NCBI RefSeq assembly: GCF_013185195.1
Contig: NZ_JAAZWC010000021.1
Coordinates: 1 to 64,000, forward strand
Length of the DNA: 64,000 bases
DNA from: Saccharibacillus qingshengii
Lineage (GTDB): Bacteria > Bacillota > Bacilli > Paenibacillales > Paenibacillaceae
Direction of reading: 5' to 3'
Position numbers and translations under genes: made by a program. The stretch's first letter is position 1, and each line of letters begins with the position of its first letter. This document shows, one piece after another, positions 23,327 through 32,416 of this stretch. Below the pieces are notes generated by a model that was given only the letters and a program-made list of their open reading frames with translations, was not told the DNA's origin and searched no databases.

Positions 23327-24205
23327 ATGTTGGTAACGGCCTTTTCGGGGCTGCTGCTGTTGATTCTGGCGGCTGCCCTGCTGGCTGCTTGGACCAAGCG
23401 GCAGCCGGCGCATAACAAGGTGGCGGTGCTGCCGATGGAAGGAATCCGGATGCGCAGGCTGCTGCCGCCGATGCTGGTGCTGGTGGAACGGATGCGGATT
23501 GCCGCACGTTTTCCGATTTTTTTTCACAAACTCCAGTCTTCCGTACAGCGCGGCGAAGGATTGAGAGACAGCGCGGAGAGAACGATGCTGTTCATGGCCC
23601 AGATGCTGCTGTATGCCCTGCTGTTGATCGTCTTCGGATGTATCATGGCGATTGCCAACAGCGGTTCCGCCGCTTGGCTGCTGATCGGTCTGGGACTTGC
23701 GATCGTTCTGCCTTTTGCGCTGATCAAGGATCTGGCGTCGAAGGTCAAACAGCGGGAAGAAAAGATTCTGCTGGAACTGCCGGAAATGTTGAACAAAATC
23801 GTACTGCTGGTCGGTGCGGGGGAAACGGTGCAGCAGGCGATCATACGCTGCTCCCAGCAGAAAGAAGGCAGCGACCATCCGCTGTACAAGGAATTGGATC
23901 GCATGGTCACCGAGTGGCGCAGCGGAGATCCGTTCCACCAGGCTTTCGAACAGTTCGGCAAACGCTGCGGCGTGCAGGATGCCACGGTATTCGTGACGAC
24001 GGTGCTGCTGAATCATAAACGCGGCGGCGGAGAATTTGCGATGGCCCTGAGGGACTTGTCGAGAACGCTCTGGGAGAAACGCAAGTCCCTGGGCCGAATT
24101 CAAGGGGAAAAAGCGTCGTCGAAAATGGTTTTTCCGATGATGCTCATTCTGATTGTCGTCATGCTGATGGTCGGAGGCCCGGCCATGATGCTGATTCAGA
24201 TGTAA
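23327..24205 (+). CDS. tadC: TadC inner-membrane platform protein
   Basis: Second T2SSF-domain platform protein, 292 residues. N-terminal helix, a helical hairpin around 85-130, F domain with ELPEMLNKIVLLVGAGETVQQA (the typical TadC LP...L...AG pattern), and a C-terminal hydrophobic helix ending in MMLIQM. ATG 23327 is behind GGAGGG. Thirteen bases after tadB. Confidence 0.92.
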   Translation: MLVTAFSGLLLLILAAALLAAWTKRQPAHNKVAVLPMEGIRMRRLLPPMLVLVERMRIAARFPIFFHKLQSSVQRGEGLRDSAERTMLFMAQMLLYALLLIVFGCIMAIANSGSAAWLLIGLGLAIVLPFALIKDLASKVKQREEKILLELPEMLNKIVLLVGAGETVQQAIIRCSQQKEGSDHPLYKELDRMVTEWRSGDPFHQAFEQFGKRCGVQDATVFVTTVLLNHKRGGGEFAMALRDLSRTLWEKRKSLGRIQGEKASSKMVFPMMLILIVVMLMVGGPAMMLIQM

Positions 24206-24237
24206 CCACCATTATAAAAATATGAGGAGGAATAAGG

Positions 24238-24426
24238 ATGCTGCAGGTAATCGGGAGCAAAGTGAAAGGGTTTTGGAAAGAGGAAGAAGGGCTGGGGACG
24301 CTGGAAGTTATTCTGATCATTGGGGTGACGCTAATCATTGCCCTGATTTTCAAAACACAAATTACAGCGTTGGTTAACAAGTTGCTCTCGAGCGTGAACA
24401 CTAAAAGTGAAGAATTTTTCAAGTGA
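24238..24426 (+). CDS. Flp-type minimal pilin
   Basis: The 62-residue protein is the likely major fibre subunit. It has a short basic leader, KEEEGLGTLE with predicted cleavage after Gly18 giving Glu at +5 (Glu23), then a single hydrophobic helix (VILIIGVTLIIALIF) and a short hydrophilic tail. This is the type IVb Flp layout, and the A24 peptidase at 28558 is the expected processing enzyme. ATG 24238 has GAGGAGG upstream. Its stop overlaps the next gene's GTG. Confidence 0.85.
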   Translation: MLQVIGSKVKGFWKEEEGLGTLEVILIIGVTLIIALIFKTQITALVNKLLSSVNTKSEEFFK

Positions 24427-25136
24427 ATATGATTAAGCGTTCATGCCCGAAGATTTTGAAATCTATATTTTCTGAAAATCAAGGAAGCTTCACGATCGAG
24501 GCCACCTTCGTCATGCCGATCGTCATGCTCTGCGTGGTCATGATCTTGATGCTCTGCCTGTATCTGTACCAAAGTGCCATGCTTGTTCAAGCGTCTGCGA
24601 TTACATCGGAACGGGCGGCTTACAGCTGGAATAACCAATACAAGGAATCGCGTACCGGACGTTTCGGCGTAGATCAGACGGAAGATCTGTATTGGCGTTT
24701 GACCGAAGACCAGCTTCTTGCTTCGCTGTTCAGCGGAATAGGCGGCGGCGAAGCTTCGGAGACGATTAACTTACCGGGAGGGGGCGGAGGATCGCTGGGC
24801 GCTGTCAAAATGGCGAAAGCCGCAGAGCCGCTTCCTTCAGGAATGACCGGAACGATGACCAGCAAGCGCGGACTGCTGCATCCGATCACCACGGTCTTGT
24901 ATACGCCGCTCAATCTGACGCCGATCAAACGGATCGCCGGAGACCGAATGGGCGGTTCCCAATACTCGACTGTCGTCGAACCCGTTGAGTTTATTCGCAA
25001 TATCGAATTGGTCCGGTATTACGCCGGCAAATTCAAAGCGGACCAGGCTGTTCCGAACAGTGAAAAAGGCGGCGCTGCCGTCGCGATGACTCCGAAGAAC
25101 GCCGGCGTCCAGTTGGGCAAAAAAGCGAAAAAGTAA
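24423..25136 (+). CDS. TadE-like minor pilin/pseudopilin
   Basis: 237 residues. The prepilin-type site is NQGSFTIEATFVMP: cleavage after Gly21 leaves Ser at +1 and Glu26 at +5, followed by a hydrophobic helix. The remainder is an extracellular domain with a Gly-rich loop. TadE and TadF pseudopilins are needed for Flp fibre formation in other systems. GTG 24423 overlaps the pilin stop (GTGA); ATG 24429 is an equally possible start, since neither has a clear ribosome site. Confidence 0.78.
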   Translation: MNMIKRSCPKILKSIFSENQGSFTIEATFVMPIVMLCVVMILMLCLYLYQSAMLVQASAITSERAAYSWNNQYKESRTGRFGVDQTEDLYWRLTEDQLLASLFSGIGGGEASETINLPGGGGGSLGAVKMAKAAEPLPSGMTGTMTSKRGLLHPITTVLYTPLNLTPIKRIAGDRMGGSQYSTVVEPVEFIRNIELVRYYAGKFKADQAVPNSEKGGAAVAMTPKNAGVQLGKKAKK

Positions 25137-25199
25137 GATCGATAGAAAGGAAAGCCGGGTGCGCGTATACGGACGTATCCCGGCGCGGGGGGTGAAGGT

Positions 25200-27485
25200 A
25201 TGAGATTCCGACCGGGCAAGCTTCACAGGAGAAGGCTGTTTATCCTGAAGCCCCGTCTCTGGAAAAAAGAACACGGTTCGATTACGATTTTTCTGAGTTT
25301 GATTCTGGCGGTTACGCTGGCATTTGTCGCAATCTTTATCGACTATTCGCGAATGTCGGCGCTTAAAGCCAAAAGCGAACGTCTGCTGCATGCGGCGACA
25401 CGCTCGGTGCTGTCCGCTTATGTGCCGGAGCTGCAGCGCAGTTATGGACTTTTTGCTTACGGAGACAGCGATCCTTCCCTGATCTTTTCCGGCGTGCTTG
25501 AACGAAGTCTGGCGTACAAAGCAAGAGAAGAGGTTCTGCCTATTCTGGATGCCAAGCTGCTCTCGTCATCAGTGGAGTTGAGCCGCGAACTTGGGAACTA
25601 CGAGATTTTTAAGAATCAGATCAATGAAGAGATGAAATACAAAGCTCCGGTCAACTTTGCGATCGAGGTAGTGGGCCGATTCAAACCGATGTCCCAAACC
25701 ATGAAAGAAGCCTCGGGAACGGTGGAGATCCTGGAAAAACTGCAAAAGTTGTACGACAAACGCGAGGCGGAGCTCGACAGTATGCTGAAACTGCAAAAAG
25801 AAGCCGGTAAACGCACGGACGGGCTGACCGAACAAATCGGCACGAACGGCGCCAACGATATTGCGGACGCTTCGCTTGGCGGAGTGTCGTCGGCCGCCGA
25901 TATGGCCGCGCAGTACAACGATTATCAGACGCAGAAGCAAAGGGTGTCTTCGGAAAGCGCACCGCCGGAAAAAGACGGGAAAGGAGAACCCAATCCCGGA
26001 TTTCTGGAATGGCTCCAGCTGCTCGCCCGAATCTCCGCTTACGAGTCGGGATCGGCACATGTGACAGGTCGTATGCAGCGTACGGTTACCTCCGCTTTTC
26101 CTCCGCATGAGCAGGATCTTAAGCAGGCGCGGGAGCATCTGCTCAAAGCCCAGGCGATCAATACGGAGATGGAAGCGGTAATTGCTTCGATCGGGACCCG
26201 CGGCGCGGACGGTTCATACGATACGGTCACGCGTTCGGATATTCCGGGAGCGGAAGGCGGTCCTACGGGGGATATGGCTTCGATTCGCGAAAAGATGAAA
26301 GAGCTGCCGCTGAAGCCGGAGTTTTTCTCCGGAATGGAGCAGCGTATCGTGGGTCAGGAACAAGGATTTACGGCTATGCAGTCGGATGTGAACACCTTGC
26401 AGCAGACTTTGGGAAGAGCTTTCGGAGATGCGGGGATGAACGGCTATACCTTGAAGCGCATGGTAGTCAGCGCAGGCAAAACCGCATCCGAGTATAACAG
26501 CCGTTACGGAGGCGGAGGCAGCGTAATCCGTGAAATCGAAGAAGAATTCAAAAAGCACCGTGCGGACGACGAACTGCGCAAGCAGGAAGAACAAAAAGCC
26601 AACAACAAACTTAAAGAAGTCGGAGAGATTCTCAAATTCCTGTCGGAAACCAAAGGCCATCACGAAGACTTCCAGGAATTGGAGAAGTATTACGCGGAGA
26701 ACGTGAGTTTGAACAAAGGAATCTCTGCGGCGAACGAAGCGGCGAAATGGGAAGAAGACGCGGCTTCGGCCGGCAAAGAGGCAATGGAAGACATGGATGG
26801 ATTTTTCGGGGGGATTGCAGGCGTACTGGACGCTTCGGGCGACCGGCTGCTGCAAAACGAATACGCTTCGGATCATTTTTCCAATTTCAATTATGCAAAA
26901 GTCCAAGAGCTGGCCAAACCCGGCACGCCGCTGGACGGTTCGGCCACCGCGGATCTGGTCAGCGTGGAGAATCAGGAATTGGAATATATTCTGTACGGAT
27001 TCGGGAATCCGGGCGGAAATATCGCAGCCGCTTACGGGGAGATCTTCGCTATGCGGATGTCCATTCGGACCATGGAGGCGCTCACCGATCCTACTATTCT
27101 GGCTTTTGGCAACCCGCTTGTCATTCTGGCCAAAGCGCTTGTACAGGGGATTACGCAGGCGATCCTCGATATGACGATGCTGGCCCAGCAGGGCTATGTG
27201 GAATTGAGCAAGACGCTCAAGATCAGGCTGACTTACAAAGACCACTTGAGACTGTTTCTGTTCGCTCACCCTGGCAATGATAATCGGCTGTCCCGAATGC
27301 TCGCCGTCATTCGGTTCGATACCGGCGTCAACCCCGATGATCATTATACCTATCTGTCCGGCGATGCGGCGATCTCCATGCCGGTCTGGTTTCTGCCGGG
27401 CGTCATGGAAACGCTTGGAGTCGGCGAAGGCACCGCGTCAAGAAGTGAGTACACGATCGATCTGCAGGCGGACTACTCTTATTGA
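25200..27485 (+). CDS. TadG-like large pilus-associated protein
   Basis: The 761-residue protein has an N-terminal segment EHGSITIFLSLIL that looks like a prepilin site (cleavage after Gly26) but has Phe in place of the +5 Glu. One transmembrane helix follows, then a long extracellular region. Residues ~150-560 are charged and helical, likely coiled coil (for example KLYDKREAELDSMLKLQKEAG and EEQKANNKLKEVGEILKFL). The C-terminal part is more globular and hydrophobic. Comparable large proteins occur in Paenibacillus Tad loci. ATG 25200 behind GGGGGGTGA. It is probably anchored in the membrane and may act as a scaffold or tip (inference). Confidence 0.7.
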   Translation: MRFRPGKLHRRRLFILKPRLWKKEHGSITIFLSLILAVTLAFVAIFIDYSRMSALKAKSERLLHAATRSVLSAYVPELQRSYGLFAYGDSDPSLIFSGVLERSLAYKAREEVLPILDAKLLSSSVELSRELGNYEIFKNQINEEMKYKAPVNFAIEVVGRFKPMSQTMKEASGTVEILEKLQKLYDKREAELDSMLKLQKEAGKRTDGLTEQIGTNGANDIADASLGGVSSAADMAAQYNDYQTQKQRVSSESAPPEKDGKGEPNPGFLEWLQLLARISAYESGSAHVTGRMQRTVTSAFPPHEQDLKQAREHLLKAQAINTEMEAVIASIGTRGADGSYDTVTRSDIPGAEGGPTGDMASIREKMKELPLKPEFFSGMEQRIVGQEQGFTAMQSDVNTLQQTLGRAFGDAGMNGYTLKRMVVSAGKTASEYNSRYGGGGSVIREIEEEFKKHRADDELRKQEEQKANNKLKEVGEILKFLSETKGHHEDFQELEKYYAENVSLNKGISAANEAAKWEEDAASAGKEAMEDMDGFFGGIAGVLDASGDRLLQNEYASDHFSNFNYAKVQELAKPGTPLDGSATADLVSVENQELEYILYGFGNPGGNIAAAYGEIFAMRMSIRTMEALTDPTILAFGNPLVILAKALVQGITQAILDMTMLAQQGYVELSKTLKIRLTYKDHLRLFLFAHPGNDNRLSRMLAVIRFDTGVNPDDHYTYLSGDAAISMPVWFLPGVMETLGVGEGTASRSEYTIDLQADYSY

Positions 27486-27501
27486 AACCCGGAGGCGGCT
27501 C

Positions 27502-28461
27502 ATGAAGCGAGTTCCAAGCAAGAGCCGGCGGCTGGCCGGCGAACGGGGCAGCATCGTAGTGGAAGCGTCGCTCGTACTGCCCCTTTTTTTATTCCTGTTT
27601 ATTTTCTTGGCATATATCGTTCAGATGACCGCCTACTCGACGGTCCTTCAGACTACCGCTTCGGAAGCGGCCAAACAGGTATCGACGCATCTGTATCCCG
27701 TACAGATGGCGGCGGACAATCTGGGCAAAACGGAGCCGGTGGCCAAAGCTCTACAGGGATTCTCGAAAATATCGTTCCAAGAACTGGCGGCGCAGTACGC
27801 TTCTTCGCTGCCCGATCCAATCGGCGAGTGGATCGGCGAAGCGGCGGCCAAAGGCGATCTGCCTCTGCAGTCCCTGAAAGACGAAGCGGCTTCGGCCGTG
27901 CTTGACCCGGCGATCAAGCCTCTGTTGACTCCGCTGATCGAAGGCGGCCCGCTGGATGCGGACAAGCTTCATGTTATCGGCCTGACCGTTCCGACGACAG
28001 GAGCCAGCAATCAGCCTTATTTCGGGGTGGAACTGACTTATGAGCTTCCGATCAAAGTCCCGTTTACCGGAAAATCCTTGTCGATCCGTGCCAAAGCGGA
28101 GGAAAGAGCCTGGATCGGCGATACGGGAGAAACGGCGGAAGAAGGGGCAGGATCCGGAACAGGTACGGAAGCCGGACCCCCGGCCGTCATTACATCCGTA
28201 CCGGATCCGGCGTATCCCGGCAGCCGTGCAACCGTAACGGCTAAGATTCAGCCGGGACAGACCGCGGCGATCAAAGTCGTCTACAAAAGCGGAAACAGCA
28301 AGGCGAGATATCTGGGCCGGCAGACCGCCGATGCTTCGGGCAATCTGTCCTGGACCTGGCTGGTAGGCGGCAATACGACGCCCGGGGATTGGACATTAGT
28401 TGTGGAAGTCGAGGGAGCCGCATCCGCCGAAGCGTCGTTTGAAGTCCGCAAGCGAGAGTAA
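27502..28461 (+). CDS. TadE-like protein with C-terminal beta-sandwich domain
   Basis: 319 residues. The prepilin-type site GERGSIVVEASLVLP cleaves after Gly16 with Glu21 at +5, followed by a hydrophobic helix and a helical middle. The last ~90 residues (from about AVITSVPDPAYPGSRATV to the end) read like an immunoglobulin-type beta-sandwich and could mediate adhesion or packing in the fibre (inference). ATG 27502 is behind CGGAGG. It is the fourth protein in this operon with a pilin-like N-terminus. Confidence 0.75.
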   Translation: MKRVPSKSRRLAGERGSIVVEASLVLPLFLFLFIFLAYIVQMTAYSTVLQTTASEAAKQVSTHLYPVQMAADNLGKTEPVAKALQGFSKISFQELAAQYASSLPDPIGEWIGEAAAKGDLPLQSLKDEAASAVLDPAIKPLLTPLIEGGPLDADKLHVIGLTVPTTGASNQPYFGVELTYELPIKVPFTGKSLSIRAKAEERAWIGDTGETAEEGAGSGTGTEAGPPAVITSVPDPAYPGSRATVTAKIQPGQTAAIKVVYKSGNSKARYLGRQTADASGNLSWTWLVGGNTTPGDWTLVVEVEGAASAEASFEVRKRE

Positions 28462-28557
28462 GACGTCCGAACAGTCGGAAGAAAGCCGCAGCCGGCAAAG
28501 GCCGATGCCTTTTCATTCCCATCCCTATTAATGAAGAAAAAGAAAAGAGGATATCGC

Positions 28558-29073
28558 ATGAACGACACTTTGGCTTTTATCGGCTGCGGCATTTTTTTGA
28601 CGATGGCTTTTATGACGGATATCCGCACACGCAGGATTCCGAATCGGCTTAACTTGGCTTTTGGCGCAAGCGGGCTGCTGTATCAGGCAGCCGTGCACGG
28701 TTTGGAGGGAATCTTGTTTGCCCTGCAAGGCTGTGCGGCGGGATTTGTCGTCTTGTTTATTCTGTATCTGCTTGGAGCCGTAGGCGCCGGAGACGTCAAG
28801 TTATTTGCCGGGATCGGGGCCTGGACAGGCTTGTTATTCACTGCGCAGACGCTGCTGTATTCCATTTTGTTTGCGGGAGCGATCGGACTGGGCATTTTGT
28901 GCTGGAGGCGCGAAGGGATGCGCCGAATCAAAGCGATTTTCGGCAGCATGGCCGGAATATTCATGTTTCGCAGCCTTGCCCCGCTGACGGCGGACCGGGT
29001 TAATCATCTGACGTTTCCTTTTATGTGGGCGGTTCTGCCCGGCGCATTGGCCGGTTACTTTTATATGTACTGA
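28558..29073 (+). CDS. A24-family prepilin peptidase (TadV/CpaA type)
   Basis: Membrane aspartic protease expected to cleave the pilin-like leaders encoded just upstream. The catalytic Asp residues are D21 in MTDIRTRRIPN and D79 in VGAGDVKLF (GxGD). The 171 residues carry about six hydrophobic helices and lack the N-methyltransferase domain, as usual for TadV. ATG 28558 (AAGAGG 7 bases upstream) is preferred over an ATG at 28531 with no site. The TGA overlaps the ribosome site of the FHA gene. Confidence 0.92.
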   Translation: MNDTLAFIGCGIFLTMAFMTDIRTRRIPNRLNLAFGASGLLYQAAVHGLEGILFALQGCAAGFVVLFILYLLGAVGAGDVKLFAGIGAWTGLLFTAQTLLYSILFAGAIGLGILCWRREGMRRIKAIFGSMAGIFMFRSLAPLTADRVNHLTFPFMWAVLPGALAGYFYMY

Positions 29074-29085
29074 GGAGTGTTGAAC

Positions 29086-30942
29086 GTGGAGGAGTTTGTC
29101 ACCGATTTTGTCCAGAGCGATACGACTTACATGGTACTGAAGAGCAAGCACAAACTGGGCGGAGACGACTTGAACCGGGTTCAGGTCAAAATGCTCGCTT
29201 CTTCGAATGTTCCGCATGTGCTTGATCTGCATGTGCGCGAAGTCGATGCGGAGGTGGAACTGCATTACAATATAGGCGGCAAAAGAATGCTGTCCACATG
29301 TATGCGGACGGAAAAAATCACTTTGGTCGAATATTATGCGCTGCTGCTGCAAATCGTCACGGCGCTTGAATACGGAATGACCTATATGCTGAATCCGAAC
29401 GGTTTTTTGCTCAAGGAAGAGTATATGTTTATGGACGGCCCGCTCAAAGAAGGTACGGTCTATCTGACGTATCTGCCGCTTAACGGACCCGGCGAAGCCG
29501 TTTCCAGCCGGGAGCGGATCGGAGGCCTGGCTGCACGCTGGATGACGGCAGTCGACGACCTTCGGGGAACCGGGGTTCAGCGGATTTTGCAGATGTGCGA
29601 ACAGCCGTCCTTTTCCCTGCAGTCGCTCAAAAGTCTGCTGATCGGACTTCTGGCTGGAAGCGGGAAGCGGACTACGGGCGGTCTTGAAGCTGCGGGTGCG
29701 GCGGCTCCCAAGCCTTTTCCCCCGATGGGAGAATATGCCGAGTCCCACGGCCCCGTCCGGCACTCTTCCGTATCCGGATCGGGAAATGGCTGGGCTCGGG
29801 AAGAGAACCCGGGCGGCGCTTTTCCCCACGCATCCGGACATCCCAATTACGCTTACAACGAAGCTCCGGATTCCGTCTTCTCCGGAAATTCGGCAGCCGC
29901 GCCGGTTGAAGCAGAGGAACAAGAACGGCGTCTGCCCCGGAAGCTGCTGGGCAGCGCCAAACGCCAAAATGACCGCAAAGATCCGGCGCATAGGCAGCCT
30001 GAGATGGAAACGCCCTACGAAGAAGTAGGGTCGCGAGAAGGAAAAAACGGCCGTTTGGTTGCTCCGCTGATCGGGCTGCTGCTTCTGACGGTGCTGTGGA
30101 AGATGCTGTATATGGACAATCCCGGAACCGGAAGTCTGCTAATATGCACCGTGGCTACGCCGCTTCTGCTTGTTTTTGCCTATCTCGGTTGGTCGGGCAA
30201 ACTGAAATTCAGCCGCCGGGGATCGGAGCGGCGGCAGGAGGAAGAAGAAGCGCAGGCGCTGGCTTCCGCTTGGCAGGAACCGCGCGGCGCTTCCGGACAC
30301 CGGGTATTCTACGGACGACAGGAAGCGGAACAAGAATTTGGGGAAAGAACGCCGGGAGTCCCCCGAACGCCGCAGGCCGGCGCTTCAACGGCGGCAGCTG
30401 ATCGCCGGAACGTGCCCGACTTTTTGAGACCGGCTTATGCGGGAGGGCAAGCGGACGAAGATTTCTCCGCAGCCGAACAAAGGTATGCCATGCAGGAAGA
30501 ACAAGTTCATCCGCTGTCTGTTCTGCCGGAAGCCGGCACCGGAATGCTCGCTTCGCCCTCGTCCCAGCCAACGGTCATGCTGGGCGGCGGAAGAAGCGAC
30601 GTTCCGGTGGGAGTGATCTCCGGAGCCGTGGATTCCAGACCGAGATACCGGCTGGAACGCGTAGAGAATGGCACACTGCCCAAAAGTATTGCGCTGCCGG
30701 GCGGCAGCTTCACGATCGGGCGGGCCGCAGACGTATCCCAGCATGTAGAGACGGCGGTCGGGATCTCCCGTGCCCATGTAGAGCTGGAGCTATCCGGAGA
30801 CCGCTGTACGCTCAAAGATATCGGTTCCCGAAACGGCACGATATTGAACGACGAGCCTATCACGCCTTACAAAGCCTATGAATTGAACGAAGGCGATACC
30901 TTCCGGATTGCGGGGATTGCGTATACGCTGCTGGGTCAATAA
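29086..30942 (+). CDS. FHA-domain protein ending the Tad operon (DUF6382-like)
   Basis: 618 residues. An N-terminal globular domain of ~200 residues (HKLGGDDLNRVQVKMLASSNVPHVL...) is of the type found with FHA domains in Bacillota. A proline/acid-rich linker follows, then a pair of hydrophobic helices near residues 325-370, another charged linker, and a C-terminal FHA domain with GSFTIGRAADV, GISRAHVEL and DIGSRNGT, which binds phosphothreonine peptides. GTG 29086 has GGAG at the right distance; upstream GTG/TTG codons lie in the ribosome site. Suggests control of the pilus by Ser/Thr phosphorylation; no kinase gene is in the window. Confidence 0.82.
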   Translation: MEEFVTDFVQSDTTYMVLKSKHKLGGDDLNRVQVKMLASSNVPHVLDLHVREVDAEVELHYNIGGKRMLSTCMRTEKITLVEYYALLLQIVTALEYGMTYMLNPNGFLLKEEYMFMDGPLKEGTVYLTYLPLNGPGEAVSSRERIGGLAARWMTAVDDLRGTGVQRILQMCEQPSFSLQSLKSLLIGLLAGSGKRTTGGLEAAGAAAPKPFPPMGEYAESHGPVRHSSVSGSGNGWAREENPGGAFPHASGHPNYAYNEAPDSVFSGNSAAAPVEAEEQERRLPRKLLGSAKRQNDRKDPAHRQPEMETPYEEVGSREGKNGRLVAPLIGLLLLTVLWKMLYMDNPGTGSLLICTVATPLLLVFAYLGWSGKLKFSRRGSERRQEEEEAQALASAWQEPRGASGHRVFYGRQEAEQEFGERTPGVPRTPQAGASTAAADRRNVPDFLRPAYAGGQADEDFSAAEQRYAMQEEQVHPLSVLPEAGTGMLASPSSQPTVMLGGGRSDVPVGVISGAVDSRPRYRLERVENGTLPKSIALPGGSFTIGRAADVSQHVETAVGISRAHVELELSGDRCTLKDIGSRNGTILNDEPITPYKAYELNEGDTFRIAGIAYTLLGQ

Positions 30943-30972
30943 GACATATCGAATAAGCAATATTGAATAAGC

Positions 30973-31014
30973 AAAAAGTCCGCTCAGGTTTCCCTGATCC
31001 GGACTCTTTTTTGA
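30973..31014 (+). terminator. terminator of Tad operon
   Basis: AAAAAGTCCG...CAGG pairs with CCTG...CGGACT, followed by TTTTTT. It closes a transcription unit running from 19980. Confidence 0.75.
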
Positions 31015-31040
31015 CTTTTGATGATACGAGGTTCTAGCCG

Positions 31041-31952
31041 TTACTTCCTTTCCAAGTCCCGCACCGCTTCTTCCACATAAGGGTGGGTGAACGTGAACCC
31101 GGCCTGCTGTGCCGCAGCCGGAATCACGTGCTGGCCGCCGGTGACCATGAGCGACATTTCGCCGAGCACGGTACGCATCAGCACGGCGGGGACGGGGAAC
31201 CAGTGCGGACGGTGGATGGCGCCGCCGATCACGCGGCCGAGTTCGTCCTGCCGAACAGCATTCGGCGCGGCCGCATTGACCGGACCGGACACTTCCGGCT
31301 GCGTCAGGCAGAATTCGAACAGCGCCGTCAGATCGTCGATATGAATCCACGACATCCACTGCCGTCCGCTGCCGAGTTTGCCGCCGCCCATCAGCTTGTA
31401 CGGCAGTTTAAGTACCGGATACACGCCCGCTTCGCGGCCGAGAACCAGCCCGATCCGCATTTTGACAAGCCGGGTCTGCGCCATAGCTTCGATCGGATCA
31501 GCCGCCGCTTCCCATTTCACGGACAGCTGCGAAGGGAAGTCCTGCCCGCCGGGTGGCGAGTTTTCGTCGAACTCCGCCGTTTCCGACGTGCCGTAGATGC
31601 CGATCGCGGACGCTTGGATAAATACAGACGGAGGCTGGTCCAGGCCGCGAATGCCTGCGATCAGCTTGCGTGTCGATTCCAGGCGGGAGCGTTCCATTTC
31701 CTGTTTGGCTTGATCCGTCCAGCGTTGGCTGAGCGAAGAACCCGCCAGGTTGACGATGCCGTCGAAGCCAGCCAGTGCCTGGGGATCGCGTTCGATCTGA
31801 TCCCAGGTGAGGGTGGCGCTTCCGTTCGCGGCTCCGCCTTGTCCTTCCGCCGCTTTGCGCGAGATGACCACCACCTCATGCCCCGACTGCGTCAGTCTTG
31901 CCGTCAGTTTTTTGCCGATAAATCCTGTTCCTCCGCTGATTGCTATCTTCAT
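31041..31952 (-). CDS. TIGR01777-family NAD(P)-dependent epimerase (YfcH/YfhF-like)
   Basis: The 303-residue atypical short-chain dehydrogenase has the Rossmann motif GGTGFIGKKL at the N-terminus, NLAGSSLSQRW, the SAIGIYG (YxxxK region) and SWIHIDDL, then the C-terminal domain typical of this family (QAGFTFTHPYVEEAV). The substrate is unknown; in other organisms members act near cell division or sugar-nucleotide metabolism. ATG 31952 is behind GAGGAGG. Isolated gene converging on the Tad operon terminator. Confidence 0.9.
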   Translation of the reverse strand: MKIAISGGTGFIGKKLTARLTQSGHEVVVISRKAAEGQGGAANGSATLTWDQIERDPQALAGFDGIVNLAGSSLSQRWTDQAKQEMERSRLESTRKLIAGIRGLDQPPSVFIQASAIGIYGTSETAEFDENSPPGGQDFPSQLSVKWEAAADPIEAMAQTRLVKMRIGLVLGREAGVYPVLKLPYKLMGGGKLGSGRQWMSWIHIDDLTALFEFCLTQPEVSGPVNAAAPNAVRQDELGRVIGGAIHRPHWFPVPAVLMRTVLGEMSLMVTGGQHVIPAAAQQAGFTFTHPYVEEAVRDLERK

Positions 31953-32416
31953 GCCGAACCTCCTCGTGCGGGAACTTCCGCTTTGTCCGCAAATGGGCGT
32001 ACCCTTACTATTACGGTTCTTTTCCTTCTATTAAACGATGTTCCTTTCTTCTTTACAAATACTCCGTGTGCGCAGAAGGCGAATTCCGCTATAAATCGGT
32101 TTCGCTGCGGGCTGGGGAAGGCCTGCGTCCGTTTTCCGATCCCGCCTTCGATGACAGTTCTGTCTTATCCGTTCTTATGCGTGGATTTCTTGCCCGCTTC
32201 ACGTTAAAATAAGACAAGGTTTGGACGGAGGCCGGGCAGTCGTACCTTGTCAACGCTAAAGGTAAGGTTACGCCTCCTTCAAATGCACCTAAAGCGTGTA
32301 CGTTTGAAGGGAAAGTAAACCTCTGATTAAGAGTTGACAAGGTAGTAGTCGGAAGCGGAAAAGATGCTTTTTGGCAAAACAACCCCGGCGTCCGCAGACA
32401 AAGAGGAGGATGAATC
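31953..32416. other. 464-base gap between divergent genes
   Basis: This gap separates the epimerase (minus) from nfo (plus). Its right half contains repeat copy B (32242-32347); the remaining ~290 bases have scattered -35/-10-like hexamers (for example TTGTAA on the minus strand near 32060) but no promoter convincing enough to call, no hairpin terminator and no coding frame with a ribosome site. Confidence 0.5.
32242..32347 (+). repeat. nested-palindrome repeat, copy B
   Basis: Core 32243-32344 (102 bases). Outer stem TACCTTGTCAAC (32243-32254) pairs perfectly with GTTGACAAGGTA (32333-32344). The middle stem is AGGTTAC/GTAAACCT with one bulge. The inner stem CCTTCAAA (32276-32283) pairs with TTTGAAGG (32303-32310), enclosing TGCACCTAAAGCGTGTACG. 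Same length as copy A, about 78% identical. It lies 70 bases before nfo. Confidence 0.88.

Noticed and set aside
23294-24103. 269-codon frame antisense to tadC
   Set aside because: His/Gln-rich, no initiation signals, fully explained as the shadow of tadC.
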